Assembly: GCA_014058105.1 (NCBI GenBank)
Contig: JACGCM010001594.1
Location: forward strand, 1 to 64,000
Direction: 5' to 3'
From: Kingdonia uniflora
Taxonomy: Eukaryota; Streptophyta; Magnoliopsida; Ranunculales; Circaeasteraceae
DNA length: 64,000 nt
Shown: piece after piece, positions 9,902-24,900 of the stretch
Layout: each line of letters begins with the position of its first letter
How positions within the stretch are numbered: the stretch's first letter is position 1
The notes under the pieces: generated by a model
Database searches by the model: none
What the model was told of the DNA's origin: nothing
Seen by the model: only the letters and a program-made list of their open reading frames with translations
Position numbers and translations under genes: made by a program

Positions 9902-12900
9902 CTGTCACAATAAGAGCGGGTTAAAAGAAAAGAAACTCAGTGTTTGACGTTTTAATTCTATGGCTTAAACATAAATCACTTAGTATGGAGTCATTTGGTT
10001 ACAGTCTAATGCTGGTATTGTTGTCTTTCCTAATAATAACTCCCACGGAAGGTACACCTAGATGGGAAGATCTTTAATCTAATCACTTTTGGGTTGGGCT
10101 GGTTTGGGACCATTTCTTGGACAGAGTGGTCACGAGTTCAATACTCAACACCGGCAGGATTTATCTGGACTTAAAATGGAGCGTACGGCTTGCGGAGGTA
10201 CCACGGCGAGCTCTGGGAGACTAGTTGGAAGAAGTGAAAATTAATGAACCCAAACGAACTTCCGGATTTCATAATAAAAAATCTTCAATCTAAGCTTCAT
10301 ATCAGATTCAGATACTCTTCTAGAAAGTGTAAATTTAATGCTGATGCAAGTGCCAAAGGAACAAGCAGATTACCCCTTAACACAAAGGAATCGCATTATG
10401 AATGCCCTACCTTTCTGAAGAAAATTGAGAGCACATTTAACAAATACTTAGGTTTCACTGATTCTTTTTTTTATTTTTCTACATAAGAGGATTCTCTCAT
10501 ACATAGTTTTGTAGGACTTGTCTACAGACTAAGTTTGTGGTTTCCTTTTCAATTCACTAGAGCTGTAAGACATGTCTACAAACTAAATTGTGTCCACCTA
10601 CATTTATACAATTTGCCTACCTTTTGGGAAGGAAAAAAAAAGAGAAAAGAAAAGAAAGTTAATGATTTGACTGCGTCACTGTTATTTGAAGGATAAACTA
10701 AAATATAAAAGAACTTATTCTCGGGCTACCCCATTCCATCGTCAGTTAATTTTTAGCTGCTATTGGCCGCCAAACCCAAATTAGTAAGAAATAAGACATT
10801 GAAAAAACATAACAGAATATGACAAGCCAATAAGTTCAAAATGATGGAGTATTATTCGTATCACGAAAGAGACTCAGCCTTGGCTGTTTACTATTCAGCA
10901 CTATTTTAGTATAAAGAAGTTGAATTTTGTTGCTGATAATCGCCCCAACGAGTTAGATTCCACTTATGAAAATTGGATGATTAATATTGGATGGTGTGTA
11001 AGTGGTTCTGGGAAGCCACATGTGGCTTCAAATGTGAAATTTTTGGATTGTGCAAAGAAGATATGGTTGTCTGAAGAAAGATAATTATCAGGAATGTAAT
11101 ATTCCTTGGATATATGATATATATTTTTCAATATTTAATAGGAGACAAAGGAAGCTTCTTTAAATGCCCATTATAGCGGTATGAAAGAACTATGAGAAGA
11201 TTTGAAGCAATACAGCCTTGATTACTGATTTGAAGAATAGAAGTGTTCCAATGAGAAGGGTTAGGCGGTCTTGTTCCTCTCCTGATTACAATATATATGA
11301 CCTCCTATGCATCTTCAGCTTTAGTTTCGAGTGGATGTGGTGGACTTCATAATGCTTAAGGTATATATACCGTAGTTGACGTGGATATGTGGAGGACGTA
11401 GTGGTCCTAGATTTTGCTTTATTTTGAATGAATGTTAGATTACATTTTTAAGCGATGTCTTACTGTATCACTTCTAGGTGTTTTCGAGAAACATGGTCTT
11501 TGGGGGGCAATTTGGGGTGTGCCCCAAAGTGGTGGTTAGGAGAAATTTTGAATGGGTGTGTTCATTCAATGGGTTATTTTGAGAGGTACCTTCTCTTCTA
11601 ATTATACCACATTGATCCATTTGTTACTAATAACTTAATTGTTTCTACTCCAGATCAATCTTGAGTTGTTTTTCTAAGGGAGTAAACTCGAAGTCTTGGT
11701 TCGATCGGCGGATAGATTGGAGAGCATTCTTCTACCCACGATTGATTGTTGTATCCTGGAAGACTTTTTATTTTTATTTTTATAAATGCAAATTTTATTG
11801 AAGAAAGGAACCGGAATACAAAAGAAGAAAAATAAACAAACATCTCCAAAGGGAGGAAGAACAAGGAAAAACCGCCTAGAAATAGCCCTACGCCTGAGAG
11901 CTCAAGCTAATAGCTCCAGCAATCGCAACCTTACACACTTCACAATAAGCGACTCGAAGGAGGGGACACATTTTTTCTATGTTCTTTATTATGGTAGACG
12001 TATTAAAGACTAGAGAGAAATGTACAACCAGTTTATCTCACAAGCAGGAGAGAGTCCCACATAAGAGGAAGATTGGTATTGAGAGTCTCTAATAAAACAT
12101 TTTTAGAGAAAATTTCTCACCAACAAAAAAATCCATGGCATTCTATGCAATTGAGATAAGAAGGTGATGATGAAATTGAGATTCCATGTAATTGAAGAAT
12201 TGGAATTGTTGAGGTTTTTTCTTTCATGTATCTATAAGGGTTTGCTCTTCCCAGACGAACTCGTTAAAATTTTTGAAGCGGTTTAATTTTAATCACAATC
12301 GCTGATGAATTATTGTGTTCTTTTGTGGGGACAAAGTGTTTCTTGATTCAACTTTTTCATTTTGAAATTGATGATCTGGTAAACTATCTGGGGTTTTTAA
12401 GAGGAACACGGAGTCTAACTCATTAAAGAGTTGGGATATGGATGGAAACTTCAGAGTATATGAATTTTCACGATTTTTCAAGAGGGGGTCTTTTATTCAT
12501 GTCCGACCAAATTTTTCAAAATTTTGCTGCAACCTTTAGGATAAATGGTCAAGGTACTTGCTCTGGGATATTCATGCTGCAATTGGTACAGGGCATACTA
12601 TTTTAATGACTTTCAGAAGAAGAAAAAACACATACCTGGGAAAACACAAAAGAGTTGAATATTAAGGTATTCAGAATAGGATTGACGTTGGAGCCATTAA
12701 GTTTTAGAAACTTCTTTCCGCCAAATTTGAGAATTGCAAATACAGCCAACTGATAAATACTCTGAGCAATGATATTCTTCCACATTGTGCCAGTGATAAA
12801 ACTCGCACCCCTTCCAACTGGAAATCTATTCATGAGTCCATCATTTGGAGGTTCAGTAGCCAATGCTAGCGCCCCAAGAATGTCCATAATCATATTGACC

Positions 12901-15900
12901 CACAGCAACTGTACAACTGTAAATGGAGAAGATCCTGAAAGTTCCAAGAAAATTACAAATTTACTTTAATTCCGGGAAGAAAAAACATGATGAACTATAT
13001 AGACTACGACAAATGGTTGTGGACTATCGCACCTAGTATGCATATTGAAACAAAACTGATCATAAGAGATACAATATTAATTGGCAACTGGAACTGCACA
13101 AACTTTTGAATGTTCAGGTAAATTCCACGTCCCCATTTAGCTAGAGTCACGATTGTGGTGAAGTTATCATCCATTAAAATCACATCAGCACTTTCTTTTG
13201 CAACCTGTGAAAACTCCCAAAGTAGTTGTAAGACATTGAGTACAAAAAAATTGATAAGACATTTGATGGATAGATGAAACAATAGAACATTAAGCATCAG
13301 TTTGACCTTCTGGAGAAGAGACAAAGAAAAGCCCGACTACAGACTACAGTAGTACCAACAAAGTGTTGGAGAGTATAGGTATTAGAAGTTATCTAGAATT
13401 AGGAGTTTCCTATTCCTAATAGTAGTAGAATTAGTTCTATGTTGCCTATATATAGGCCTTTCATGCAATAGTTATGAAATAAATTTGTTCCCTTTAATTT
13501 CTATACTCGTGCATCGCATGAGTGATTACACCGTCGGGATTAAAAGGGAACCTTGGGTGTTGCCGCCTATCGAGATATGCATTCGAATCCCTCTCGATTA
13601 TCCAGGATAACCTCGGATGGCTCTTAGCATCCGAGTATAAAGGCTTCTACATGCATAGTCGCATGCGTGGTACGCCGCTTGGTCTATTCCGCTGCAAACC
13701 AAGGTAATCCAAATCAACCGGGTCGTGACATCCACCTTGTACATTTTCAAGCTTTTTTTTATTTTTATACGATTCCATGGGGGCTAGACCCCTAGCTTGC
13801 CCTTCCAAAAACAAAAAATTAAAGAGAGAAATTGAGAGGAGGGTGAGAGAGGATTATCTACTCAAGCCATATGTTTGTTTATTTATAGTTAATAGTTGCT
13901 TGTAGCCTAAGCAACTTAATAAGTAATACCTACTCCAACTAAAACTTTACTACTTGTTAGATAACACACCTTCTGCTACTCTAACTCGTATTGCTCATAC
14001 TTCTAATATATCTCAAAGAGCATCTCTAGCAGTTGAGAAAACGAGTGTGGGTTGGGTTTTGGTAGCTACCTACACTATTGCCCTTCTAGCAGACAAAAAA
14101 AAAGAGTAAGTTGCTTACGTGACGTTGTCAGAACTCAACTCGGTTGCTTGCGTGGTGTTGCCGCCTATCAAGATATGCATTCGAATCCCTTTCGATTATC
14201 CAGGATAACCTCAGATGGCTCTTAGTATGAATCAAAGAGTTAAGACTTTAAAAACCAATTTTTCTCCCCTCATCTTTCTCTCACACTCTCTCTCTCAAAC
14301 TCTTTGATTCATCACTCACTCACGATGAAGACAAACATAGATTTAGTTTAGTTATTACCATAGATTCAAACAACAAAATCGAAAACCTAAATCGCAATAT
14401 GAGATCAAATTGCATCTAAACCATACATCAAGCAAAGAAACAAAGCAGACAACATTAGATTCCAATTTCACTCATTAATGGGGTTTAGAGGAAGAATTAG
14501 AGATGGGGATATGTTAGGGTTTATGAGGTGAGGAATGTTGGGGTCGATTTGGTTTGGGATTTGATGTGCTCAAATGGGGTTTGTAAGGAGATGAGGGTGG
14601 GGTTATGAAGGTGAGGGATTTTCCAACTCATCTTGTTGTTGTGTTTATCCCAAATCTCCCTTGCTGTTGTTGTTTTTGTGAAGGTGAATTATAGTAATCA
14701 ACAGTCTAGATTACAATTAGCAAAACCCTATTTTCAGAGATAGCTTTTTTCTTTAATAGATTGATACTACAGTTGTTCTTTGTAGTTTTGATTTGATAAC
14801 ATATCTATTTGATTCGTGAAATCATAGATTGGGGGGTTTTTGTCATTTTTGGGGTTTGCTGCGACGATATGGTTGGGGGTGAAAATCGGAGGGACGATAT
14901 GGTTGGGAATAACACGAGGGAGCGACGGTGTTTGAAACGCCGCATCATATAAAAGTTGGGCACGTAAGCAGAAACCCACACCCAACTGCTGGAAGTTGGT
15001 TTTTTTTTTTTTTTTTTTGCGTCTGACGTGGTGGGCCATATGAGGAACCAACACCCAACTGCTAGAGATGACACTCTTATAACTTGTACTCATACTACAT
15101 CAATCACATTAATAAGAATCCATACGGATGAAAGCAAATAATCAACAAATGTTGAACATGCCATCAGGAGCGGAGCTAGGGGGACCAGTGGGGTCATTTG
15201 ACCACTCACTTTCGACAAAATCAACATTTTTTGCTTAGCTTTGGATTTTTTGTTTGGTAGTAGAGTATAATTGACACCACTCAACATTGAACAGTCGAAA
15301 GGCATTGGTGGCTGAGTGTATTTGTTTTAGCAGCTTGGCCACAGTTCAATTCCTCTTATTCTTAATTATTTTTAATTTTAAACAAAATATCCAATTATAA
15401 TCACCTCTAAGGTTCTAATACATTTGTAGGCAATAATTAATTCAATGTATTTTTATATGCTATAAAAAGTGTTTATAGTGTAGCCATAGAAAAAATTTAA
15501 AAAACCATTACTGTATATTAAATATTTTCTCAGGGGCTCCCGTCCCCAAATCCCTTAACTAATCTTTGACCCCACTGAACTTAAGTTTTGGCTCCGCCCC
15601 TGCATGACATAATGGACAAAAGTACCCAGAAGTGGGGGTACTAAATCGCCATCAAACCAATTCTGCTTGCAATAACCCACACCTAATTTGCTTCATATTT
15701 TAATAGGAATCACCGTAATGCTAATAATCAAACAATGTCGGTTTCCCCCAAACAATCTCCATATTGCCAAAACTAGTAACAAAATCACCATGAAGCTACT
15801 TTTTCCCAAGGAGGCAGTGTCCATCAATTCCAATGTACAGCACACAACTTTAGGGGTTAGTTTCTACCTAAATGATCCAGTTTTAACTTTATTTTTATCC

Positions 15901-18900
15901 AAGATTGATGTCCTCTTTGGGGTATTGGAACATCATAACTATAATTCTAGTATTTCTTTTACATGAATCATTTTAGATCCTACGCATGCCGTGTATCAAG
16001 ACTGGTATTGGAGAGGAGTACCGAAAAAAAAAATTGGCATCGTGCAGCTGGGGTTACAGTGTGAAGATGAGAATGACAACAGGGGCATTACGGGCGGGGG
16101 CTTGTGTACGAGGAAGTCAGGTCCTTGCTTCATTTCGGTTAGCAAACCTCACAGCTTCTTCTCTATCTTCCTAACTCAAGTCTTGAGTGATCAATTTGGG
16201 TTGGGCTTCTCACTATAGATTTCCCACCATTAAAGGTTAGTCCTCCAATAATGCTAGTATCCCACTCATAACAATTTGATGCATCTAAACTCACGGAAGC
16301 AATTATATAAAAGTCACATAAATAAAATAAAGTTGTGGTTTTAGAAGAAATCCTTAAATCCCACTCAAATCGAGAAAACACTCCTGATTTTATTAATTAG
16401 ATTCCTTCTTTTATATCGAATCGATCATAACCACTACCTGAACATAAACCTAATTCAAAGATAGGGGTGCCCTTATTTATACGTTTTGTTTCGCAATCTT
16501 GTTTTAAGGAGAATTATGGATGTATGGGACAAGAAAGTTGATGAATAATTTCGCATTCTACATGAAATGAATTACTAAACCAACTCCAAGGATCAGAACG
16601 ATGAATTTTCATAGGTTTATCAAACTAAGAACAATTTCATTCTAGAAATAAAAATGACTCCCGACATTGCATAACAATCTTTCCCTAGAAAAGGTTACTT
16701 CATCTTAGAAAGTTGTTATTTTCTTATTATTGATAAAGATGTCATTCTAGAAAGTTATCTACGAATATAAGAAAACAATCAAATCCATAAACGGAGTTAA
16801 ACTCTTGAGGGTCCTTAATTGTCTACATGCACTACATCAATAACTCTCAACTAATAACTCTCAACCTTAGGAGGAAAAGCACTAAGTGATACACTTTCCT
16901 AATTGGCAAGCTACATTCTAACACCCATAGAGTCATACTGAACCCAAATTTAGAATAATATTGCGATCAATTTATGTGAACACGGGGTGCCATTAACGGT
17001 AATGCCAGGGTGGGGTGACAAGATTGGAGAGACATTAGCACTCAAAGTAGAAGCAGGTTCACCGGGATTGAGTACAAATAATGCCTATGATGTCCTATAT
17101 CAATAACCTTCTTCATTCTAAGGGCTCCTGAAAGTGCGACCAGATGGAGTTAATATCATCGAACATTTTAACCAATTCGAAATCTGGCTTACAGACGTAC
17201 AAAGTTATATGGGAAGGATTATGCCAGAGGAGAATGAGTCTTGGTATCATGCATCTCAGATACCACATCGTTTGCATCTTCTTAAGCAATATGAGATCTG
17301 GGGAACTGAGAACTAATTTTGTGATAGTATATAATGAATAAGGGTTGGAGTTTTAACTTACACATAAGTCAGCTAAGTGAAGAGAAAAAAAAACTAACAA
17401 AGTAGAGTGACAAAAAACTATCATGAGGATCTGAAGATAAAGAAACTTGCCCCAAACATGAAGCTCGATCTGCAAAAGCACTGGAGTGCCAGGACTTAGA
17501 GATATCAACCGCAACTTGGCATATGTAGGCTTCCTCCCCTGGTTTCAGCATTAGTCTAGGTATGACCAAAGCTACGACGATAATAATATACCTTATAACA
17601 ACAACCACCATAGCTATCACATACTCTTATCGCTCCCATGATCACCGTGATATGTACCACGACCTACGCAGCCACTACGATACCACGTCAACTCGAAACA
17701 CAATAAGTGGATTACTATGTGGATGTCAGGGAGCAATATAGATGCTTTAGAGACCTTCTCTGAAGCCGATAATAGCCTGAGTAGAAATGGTAAGCGCCTC
17801 ACAAGCCAGATTCTTACTGTAGTCACTTCAATTTGAAGAGCAATAAAGCAACATGAAACTTGTTAAAAACTACACGGAAACAACGATCTACATCACAATT
17901 AAACTAACCTAAAACTCGCCTTGAACACACTTAATTGCTTAAAAATAAAGGTCAGAGACCTGGGGTTTATGAGTTTTACCCCAAACTCTACATAACTCTC
18001 TAAGCTTTTTCTCTCACTAAACCCAATATTGAAAATAAACTAAGCATAGGCTCTCTTTTACAGGAGAAGAGACGTAGCACAAATAGAAACCTTAATACTT
18101 ATCTAATTAGGAAACTAATCTTATTATTCTAGAAATTAAATAAATAGAAATAACTAAATAAAAAGGTGCACATACGACGTACGAAACATGCTACGTGTGG
18201 TCATGGTTGCGACCATGTGACTTATCAAAACTCGTCTCTATATCCCTTCTATTCCTCCATATGTGTAGCCAAGGGTTGGTATTGCATCATTTTTTCCCCA
18301 CAACTACTTCAAAAGTACTAACACACATAACACTGATGGAAGTTTCCAAGATTCAAAGAGAATATACCAGAGAGAGAGAGAAAGAGATATAAGTTACTTC
18401 CAAGATTCAAAGGGCGGAGGCTTAACGAAATTGGCGGGACAGAAGGTAGTGTGAGAAGTACGCCTCACTAAAAAGGGGGAGCTTTACTTTTTCTCTTTTT
18501 TGCATAAGAAAATTAAATACGACAAACGGTGGTTTACCCACCCACATAGTGACCACTAGATTGTGTCTCTCTCACCCTTAGATCTTTTTCAATTTTCACT
18601 TTAAAATATTTAGTATTTTGCATAATTTAGGAAGTCTTTAATTCAAATTAGTGATTTCTATTTGTGAGGACCCCTTTAATCCACAATCTTGTAGAAGAAC
18701 AGTAATTGAAAGAAAAGAAGAACACAAAATCAAATTCGAGGAAATCTTCCTCAAGGATTTTCTCTTTATTGTTCAAACATGATTACAAAATAGAGAGGCT
18801 TGATTGCCCATTTTAGGGTTACAATACCTATTTATAGAGTAAAGCTAGAATCCTACTCATAATAGATATTAGGTTTTTGCTATGCCAAATAACTAAACTA

Positions 18901-21900
18901 GGCCTAAGCTGAATACATGGATTCAGGCCCAAAAATAGGCCGGTCATAGTGTAAAATATTACATCGAATTGATCAAAAAGTCCTTAATCTGTGTCGAAAT
19001 ACGAAGTCATAAATAAAGGGGTATTGATCATCCTGTTTCATGGCTTCCCCCTTTAGGAGCCTTGAGCTCCTACTCAAGCTAGAGCTGGAGATGAGGGAAC
19101 TCAGAAGTCCCCTTATCACGACTGTACCACTTGGACTTGTTAAGAATCTAGCCCTTTCTATCAATCCTGAAAGACTCAATGCTCTTCCTCCTAGTTGCAA
19201 TCACCTTCCTCTCTAGAATACCATCCTCCAAAGGATCTTCTCGTTGAATCCATAGATCATCAACTGATGGTAAACAAGTATCTATTATGGAGTTTTCATC
19301 AAGTAGAGATGGTTCAAAAAGCTTCAAGTGCTCGGCATTAATAACCAAATACATCTTCATAAATGGTGGCAAATCAAGCTGAAAAGCATTGTCACCAATT
19401 TTCTTGAGGATAGTAAACGATCAATAAGGAATAGGCTTTAATTTCTTCCCTTCTCCCTTTAGCCGCTCTTTACTTAAGTGTAACCACAGAAGGTCGCCCT
19501 CCTGAAAAGTACACTCCACGTGATGCTTATCATGTCAAGCTTTATACTTTGTCTGAGTTTTGATCAATTGTGCTTCAACTTCACTGTGAAGTTTGTTGAT
19601 CCTCTCCAATGAACGATGAGCTTTAACCTGATTCTTTTCCTCATTCCCTGTCACCTGCTTGTCAACAAGACTGAATGCCATATCAAAAGGACTATGAGGT
19701 AAGTACCCCAAACATACTTCAAAAGGAGCTTTCAGTGTAGAACCATGTATTGCTCGGTTAAAAGTAAACTGAAGATAAGGTAGACTCTCATCCCCAAGTT
19801 TTGGGATGCTTAAAATGGAATCCCCTCAATAAATGTACCAAAGTCCTGTTAACAACTTCTGTATGTCCATCTGTCTGCGGATGAAAAGCAGTGCTCCTCT
19901 TCAATCTCGTATCTATCATCCCCCACAAAGAACTCCAGAAATGGCTAAGAAAACGCCAATCTCTATCCGATATTATAGAAGAAGGTAGCGTAAAGTACTT
20001 CCACACATATATGAAAAAACTTAGCTGCCTCTTAACCTGTAACTGTCTTCTTGCACGGAATAAGGACTATCATCTTACTGAAGCGATCTACCACCACGAA
20101 CAAATAATCGTTCCCAGACTTGGTAATAAGGCAATCTGCCCATAAAATCCATCGAAATATTCCCCCAAGGTTAGTTAGGCACTGGTCAAGGAAGGTACAT
20201 CCTTAACTTACGATTGGAAGGCTTCAAAGTGTTGCATAAAACACAACCACAAACCACATGAGCAACATCTAAATGCATCTTCGGCCAGTAAACATAACGC
20301 CTAAGATTCATAAGTCTTCTCAACCCCAAAATGCCCAATACTCTAGAAGTATGAGCCTCATGAATCCATTGTAAATGATCTCCATCCTCTGAAATGCACA
20401 ATAAACTGCCCTTCCAAATCAAACCATCCTTCAGCCAGTACTCACTAGTCTTTCCCTGTAGCAGCTTTTGGTGAACCACCCCAAACTTTACATCTGCGTT
20501 ATACCCTTTAACATAATCTGAAGGTATAATAGGCTGAATTTGCATAGTCACCAGTAATATGGAACTTACTGGCGCTGGGAGTCGAGATAACATATCTACC
20601 AGCTTATTGTTCGCGCCCTTCTTATACTTGATAATGACGGTAAATTGTTGTACGTATGACAAGCAACTAATACTGTGTAGTCAAAAACTGTAGTGGCTTG
20701 TGAACTGAGTGCATAACAACTTTTTTCCCTAATAAGTAGATATACCAATACTTCATAGATTGATGCAACGCGTAGAGCTCTTTATCATAAGTAGGATAGT
20801 TGAGTACAGATCCACTAAACATCTCAGAATGATATACAACCGGCTTCCCATTCTAAAATAACACTGCCCCTAAAGCATAGTTGGACGCATCTGCTTCCAC
20901 CTTAAATGATCTCTGCAAATTCAGCAATGCTAACATTGGTGCTTCTGAGATCTTTTGCTTTAATAACTGAAAGGTCTTCTCATGTTGATCAGTCCACTCA
21001 AACTTTAGATTTGTCTTTGTCAAAGAGTGCAAAGGTGTTGAAATCTGTGAAAAATGTCTGATGAACTTACGTAGATACTAACACGAGTCCATGAAACTCC
21101 TAACTTCAATCACTGTATGGGGCCTAGGCCAATTAGTGATGACCTGAACCTTCTCTGGATCTACCTTTAGTTTTCCTCCACCAATAATGAACCCCAAGTA
21201 CACAAATTCTTCCTTCCCAAACTCGCACTTTTTCCCATTAAGGCATAATTAGTTTGCTTTCAATGCTTCCCAAACCCTCCGGATGTGAACAAGATGTTAT
21301 CCCTATGTTTTACTATATATCAAGATATAATCTAAATATACAATAACAAAATCATTAATAAACTCACGAAGTACCTCATTCATCAAACGGCATTACCATC
21401 TACTCGAAAAGTCCCTGTTTAGTCTTGAAAATTGTTTTCCATGTATCTTCTTCCCGGATTCTGACTTGGTGATGACCTGACTTCAAATGACTTCAGATCC
21501 AATTTAGTAAATTACCGAGCACTCTGCAACTGATCTAAAAGATCATCAATCCTTGGTAACGGGTACCGATTCTTCACAGTAATTTTGTTGAGCGCCCTAT
21601 AATCCACACACATCTGTCACGTCCCATCCTTCATTGACACCAACAACACTGGAGACCCACAAGGTGAACAACTAGGCTGGATTACTCCTTGTTCAAGAAG
21701 TTCTTGTATCTGTTTCTTAATCTCATCGGATTCAATGATAGAGGTACGATACAACCCAAAATAAGGTAAGGGTGTATCACTGAGTAACTGGATATCATGC
21801 TCTACCGCCCTCCTAGGAGGTCATACCCCATACACTACGAAACAACTCCTCAAACTCGGCTTGCAACTCACCAATATCGGTTTGTTGCTTAGGAGATAAT

Positions 21901-24900
21901 GTCACAGTAGACAAAACCCTAGCCGGCGAACTCTAATCAATCGGACGTATCATCAGCAACACAAACTTCCCGCTTGCATTAACCATCTTCTTAACCTGAG
22001 TCGCCATAACTAAATTTTTTGCAGTAGCGTGCTGTTTAGAAGCATTTATATGAAGCTTTTACCTTTCCTTCACAAGACGATACTTATGTAATCTACAATA
22101 AAGAATAGCATTTCGGTCCCATAAGTATGGACTACCAAAAATAACCTTACACATATTCAAGGGAACCACCTCACACATAACTTCATCAATGTACCGATCA
22201 GTGATTACAAATTTGAAAGTACACTGCTTGGTGATCTTTAGCTTTGCATCTTTCTGAATCCAGCCCAATCCGTACGGTTTACGGTTTGTGGCCAAACCCA
22301 ACTTCTTTACCACATCTTCTGAGATCTAATTCTTCTGACTTTTAGGATCAATTATTGCTTCTACCACACTCTGTTTAACCTGTATGTTGACATAAAAGAG
22401 CTTTTCACAACTCGCTTCCACGGAAACCGCTGGTTGTTTAAACATAAGAGTAAGTTTGGTGTCAGGCTTTTGTACGTCTTGAAGTTCTTCAGCAACCTGC
22501 GTCGCTAGTGTTCTCTTCTCCCTTTTCCCCTTCTCCTTCCGTCTGAGCTCAGGGTGGAGTTTCCAACACTTCTCTTGGACGTGCCCACTAATCTCGCAGT
22601 TGTTACAATATTTCTTCTTCCAAACAAAACCATCTCCGTTTTTTTCTCCTTGTTTACCGTTCTTCTAACCTGCTTTATTGCCAAATTTTTGCTTGTCTTC
22701 CTTCTTCTCAGCTTTAAGATTTTTGCCTTTATTGGCAATCGCCTTCACAGTAGCATCTTCAATTGTATCAACGGTGAACAATTTCGGTTCTTTCTATATA
22801 AATTCTGCAAGACCTCCCGTATACTTCATGAAGATATCGTACTCATCAACATCAATATTCAAAACAAAACTTGATTGTGGAATTCGGTGGTGTACTCTTG
22901 CACTGACTGCCCAAATTTTTGTCAGAAGTGTTGCCACTAAAACCACCAATCTTGTTCAAACCCAATAAGATAGAACTGTTTTTGGACCAATACTTTGAAT
23001 TTCTTCCAAGTCAATTTTGACACATTCTGACATTTTCGATAAGACTTCCACCATGAAAGAACGTGACTAGAAAATTTAAAGTTGAAAAACTGGTCCTTTG
23101 AAAATTAGAGTATTGATAGATGGTATAATACGTTTCCAATCTATCAATCCAATTATCCAAATTTTCAGCATCTACAAATCCATCAAAAACTGGGATATCA
23201 ATCTTAAAATCAATTCTAAGATTTTTCATGAGATTCATGGACTTACCAACTTTTGCATCTTCCACAGACTCGGCGTCGCTAGAACCTCTAGATTCGTTGT
23301 CTCCCTCCTCTTTCTTCTCAACCCCCTTCTTCTCCCCACGACCTTGCCATTTTCCAAAAGTGGAAGTCGTAGAGGCTTTGTTGGTAGGCAAACCTAGCAC
23401 CATCGTCTCCAGGCATGTTGTATGTCTTCTTCTTTGAACTCGACTTCCTATGAATCTTCAACCTTTCAATAGGTCTTTCACCAAATTGTTTGAGACGATC
23501 ACGCTTTGAGACTATAAACCACAATAATTCCCTAGTTAAATGAAACCTACTCTGATACCACTTAATCCGCAATCTTGTAGAAGAACAGTAATTGAAAGAA
23601 AAGAACACAAGAACAAATTCGAGGAAATCTTCCTATAGGGTTTTCTCTTTATTGCTCAAACTCGATTACAATATAAAGAGGCTTGATTGCCCCTTTTAGG
23701 GTTACAATACCTATTTATAGAATGCAGTTAGAATCCTACTAATAATAAAAATTAGGTTTTTGCTGTGCAAAATACCTAAACTATGCTTATGCTAAATACA
23801 TGGATTCAGACCCAAAAATAGGTCGGTCGTCGTGTAAAATATCAAAGCGAACCACAATTCCTTTGGTCCAATCTGCACCGAAATACGGAATCAGAAATAA
23901 AGGGGTATAGATCCTCCTGGATCACCCTTAGTCTATAATAGGGGATTCTAGTGTAGCCATTTGATGAGGTTGATTGGAGAAGAATTAAATGTAAATTGTA
24001 CTTGGCTTTATTGAGATTAATAAAATTAGCTTTCTTAATTTTTGAGTTCCCTTGATTATTATCAAAAGCTTCGCTTCCGCAGCTTTGACACAATCAAAAT
24101 ATCCTGCAATAATTTATTAAAAAAATGGCAATTGTATGTTTGTTATCTAGAGATTGTCGTTAAGCAAAACTTCCAAAGGGTATTTTTAGAAAATAACAGT
24201 AAATAAAAAGTTACATATCCACCTTGAGGCTTAATTTCAATTATAGGTTGTAGGTGCAACTGACGTACGCAAAACCTTCAAGATGCATAAGGCGTAATTA
24301 AGGCAGAGTGCCTTTTCGTAAATGTATACTCTCCCTCTCCTCATGTATAAAATTTCATAGCTAACATTGACACACTTACATATAGCTAAATACATGCCAA
24401 CTAAACCTATAACCAAAGACCTCCTCCACTTATAGAACGTGGATGGTACCTGAGTAATAAAACACCACCTGATAACTCTATTTTCATCTCATGAAGGGCA
24501 ACATCCAGCTATTCTTAGCTATGTTTTGACTGCTGAAAGATGCAGGATTTTTTTTTTTAAGTTGGAAGCTACTTGAGATGGGAATTGATCCTAGTACCTC
24601 TCCGATTTCCAAGCACTAGTGCTGCCAACTGAGCAAACCCTCACTGATCAAGTATGCTATTGATCTGGCAGCATTAAAAGCTAATGGCTTTCAGTAAAGA
24701 GCTGATTGCTAATTGAGCTAATTGCTTATTCCCCCATGCTGATTTTGAGATACTTCAACCAACGGTCCTCCACTCAGCCGAATCCTTATATATAATCATC
24801 GTACGTGTCATCATCAAGTTATACTCTGGAAGACTTCCTCCGAAACGACTTACAACTTAGATGGCATACTGTTCGCATACGTGTCTTAAGCGCGCACTTG

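Larger units (their letters stand above)
18677..23924 (-). mobile_element. Ty3/gypsy retrotransposon inside Ca2+-ATPase intron 4
   Basis: 5248 bp, same orientation as the host gene. LTRs 23563-23924 (5') and 18677-19040 (3'), target duplication CCCTT on both sides (18672-18676 and 23925-23929). A primer-binding site TGGTATCAGAG (initiator tRNA-Met type) follows the 5' LTR, and a purine tract AAAGGGGGAAGCCA precedes the 3' LTR. Gag, protease, RT, RNase H and integrase all occur in order with stops. The two LTRs differ at many positions, including near their 5' ends, so the insertion is old. A chromodomain-like ending suggests a chromovirus. Confidence 0.92.

Noticed and set aside
9630..9947. 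105-codon plus-strand frame
   Set aside because: Antisense to ATPase exon 7, whose frame matches the ACA C-terminus.
24580..24645. Possible tRNA gene (A and B boxes on the minus strand)
   Set aside because: No acceptor stem or anticodon arm, and an A-tail follows; SINE is the better explanation.
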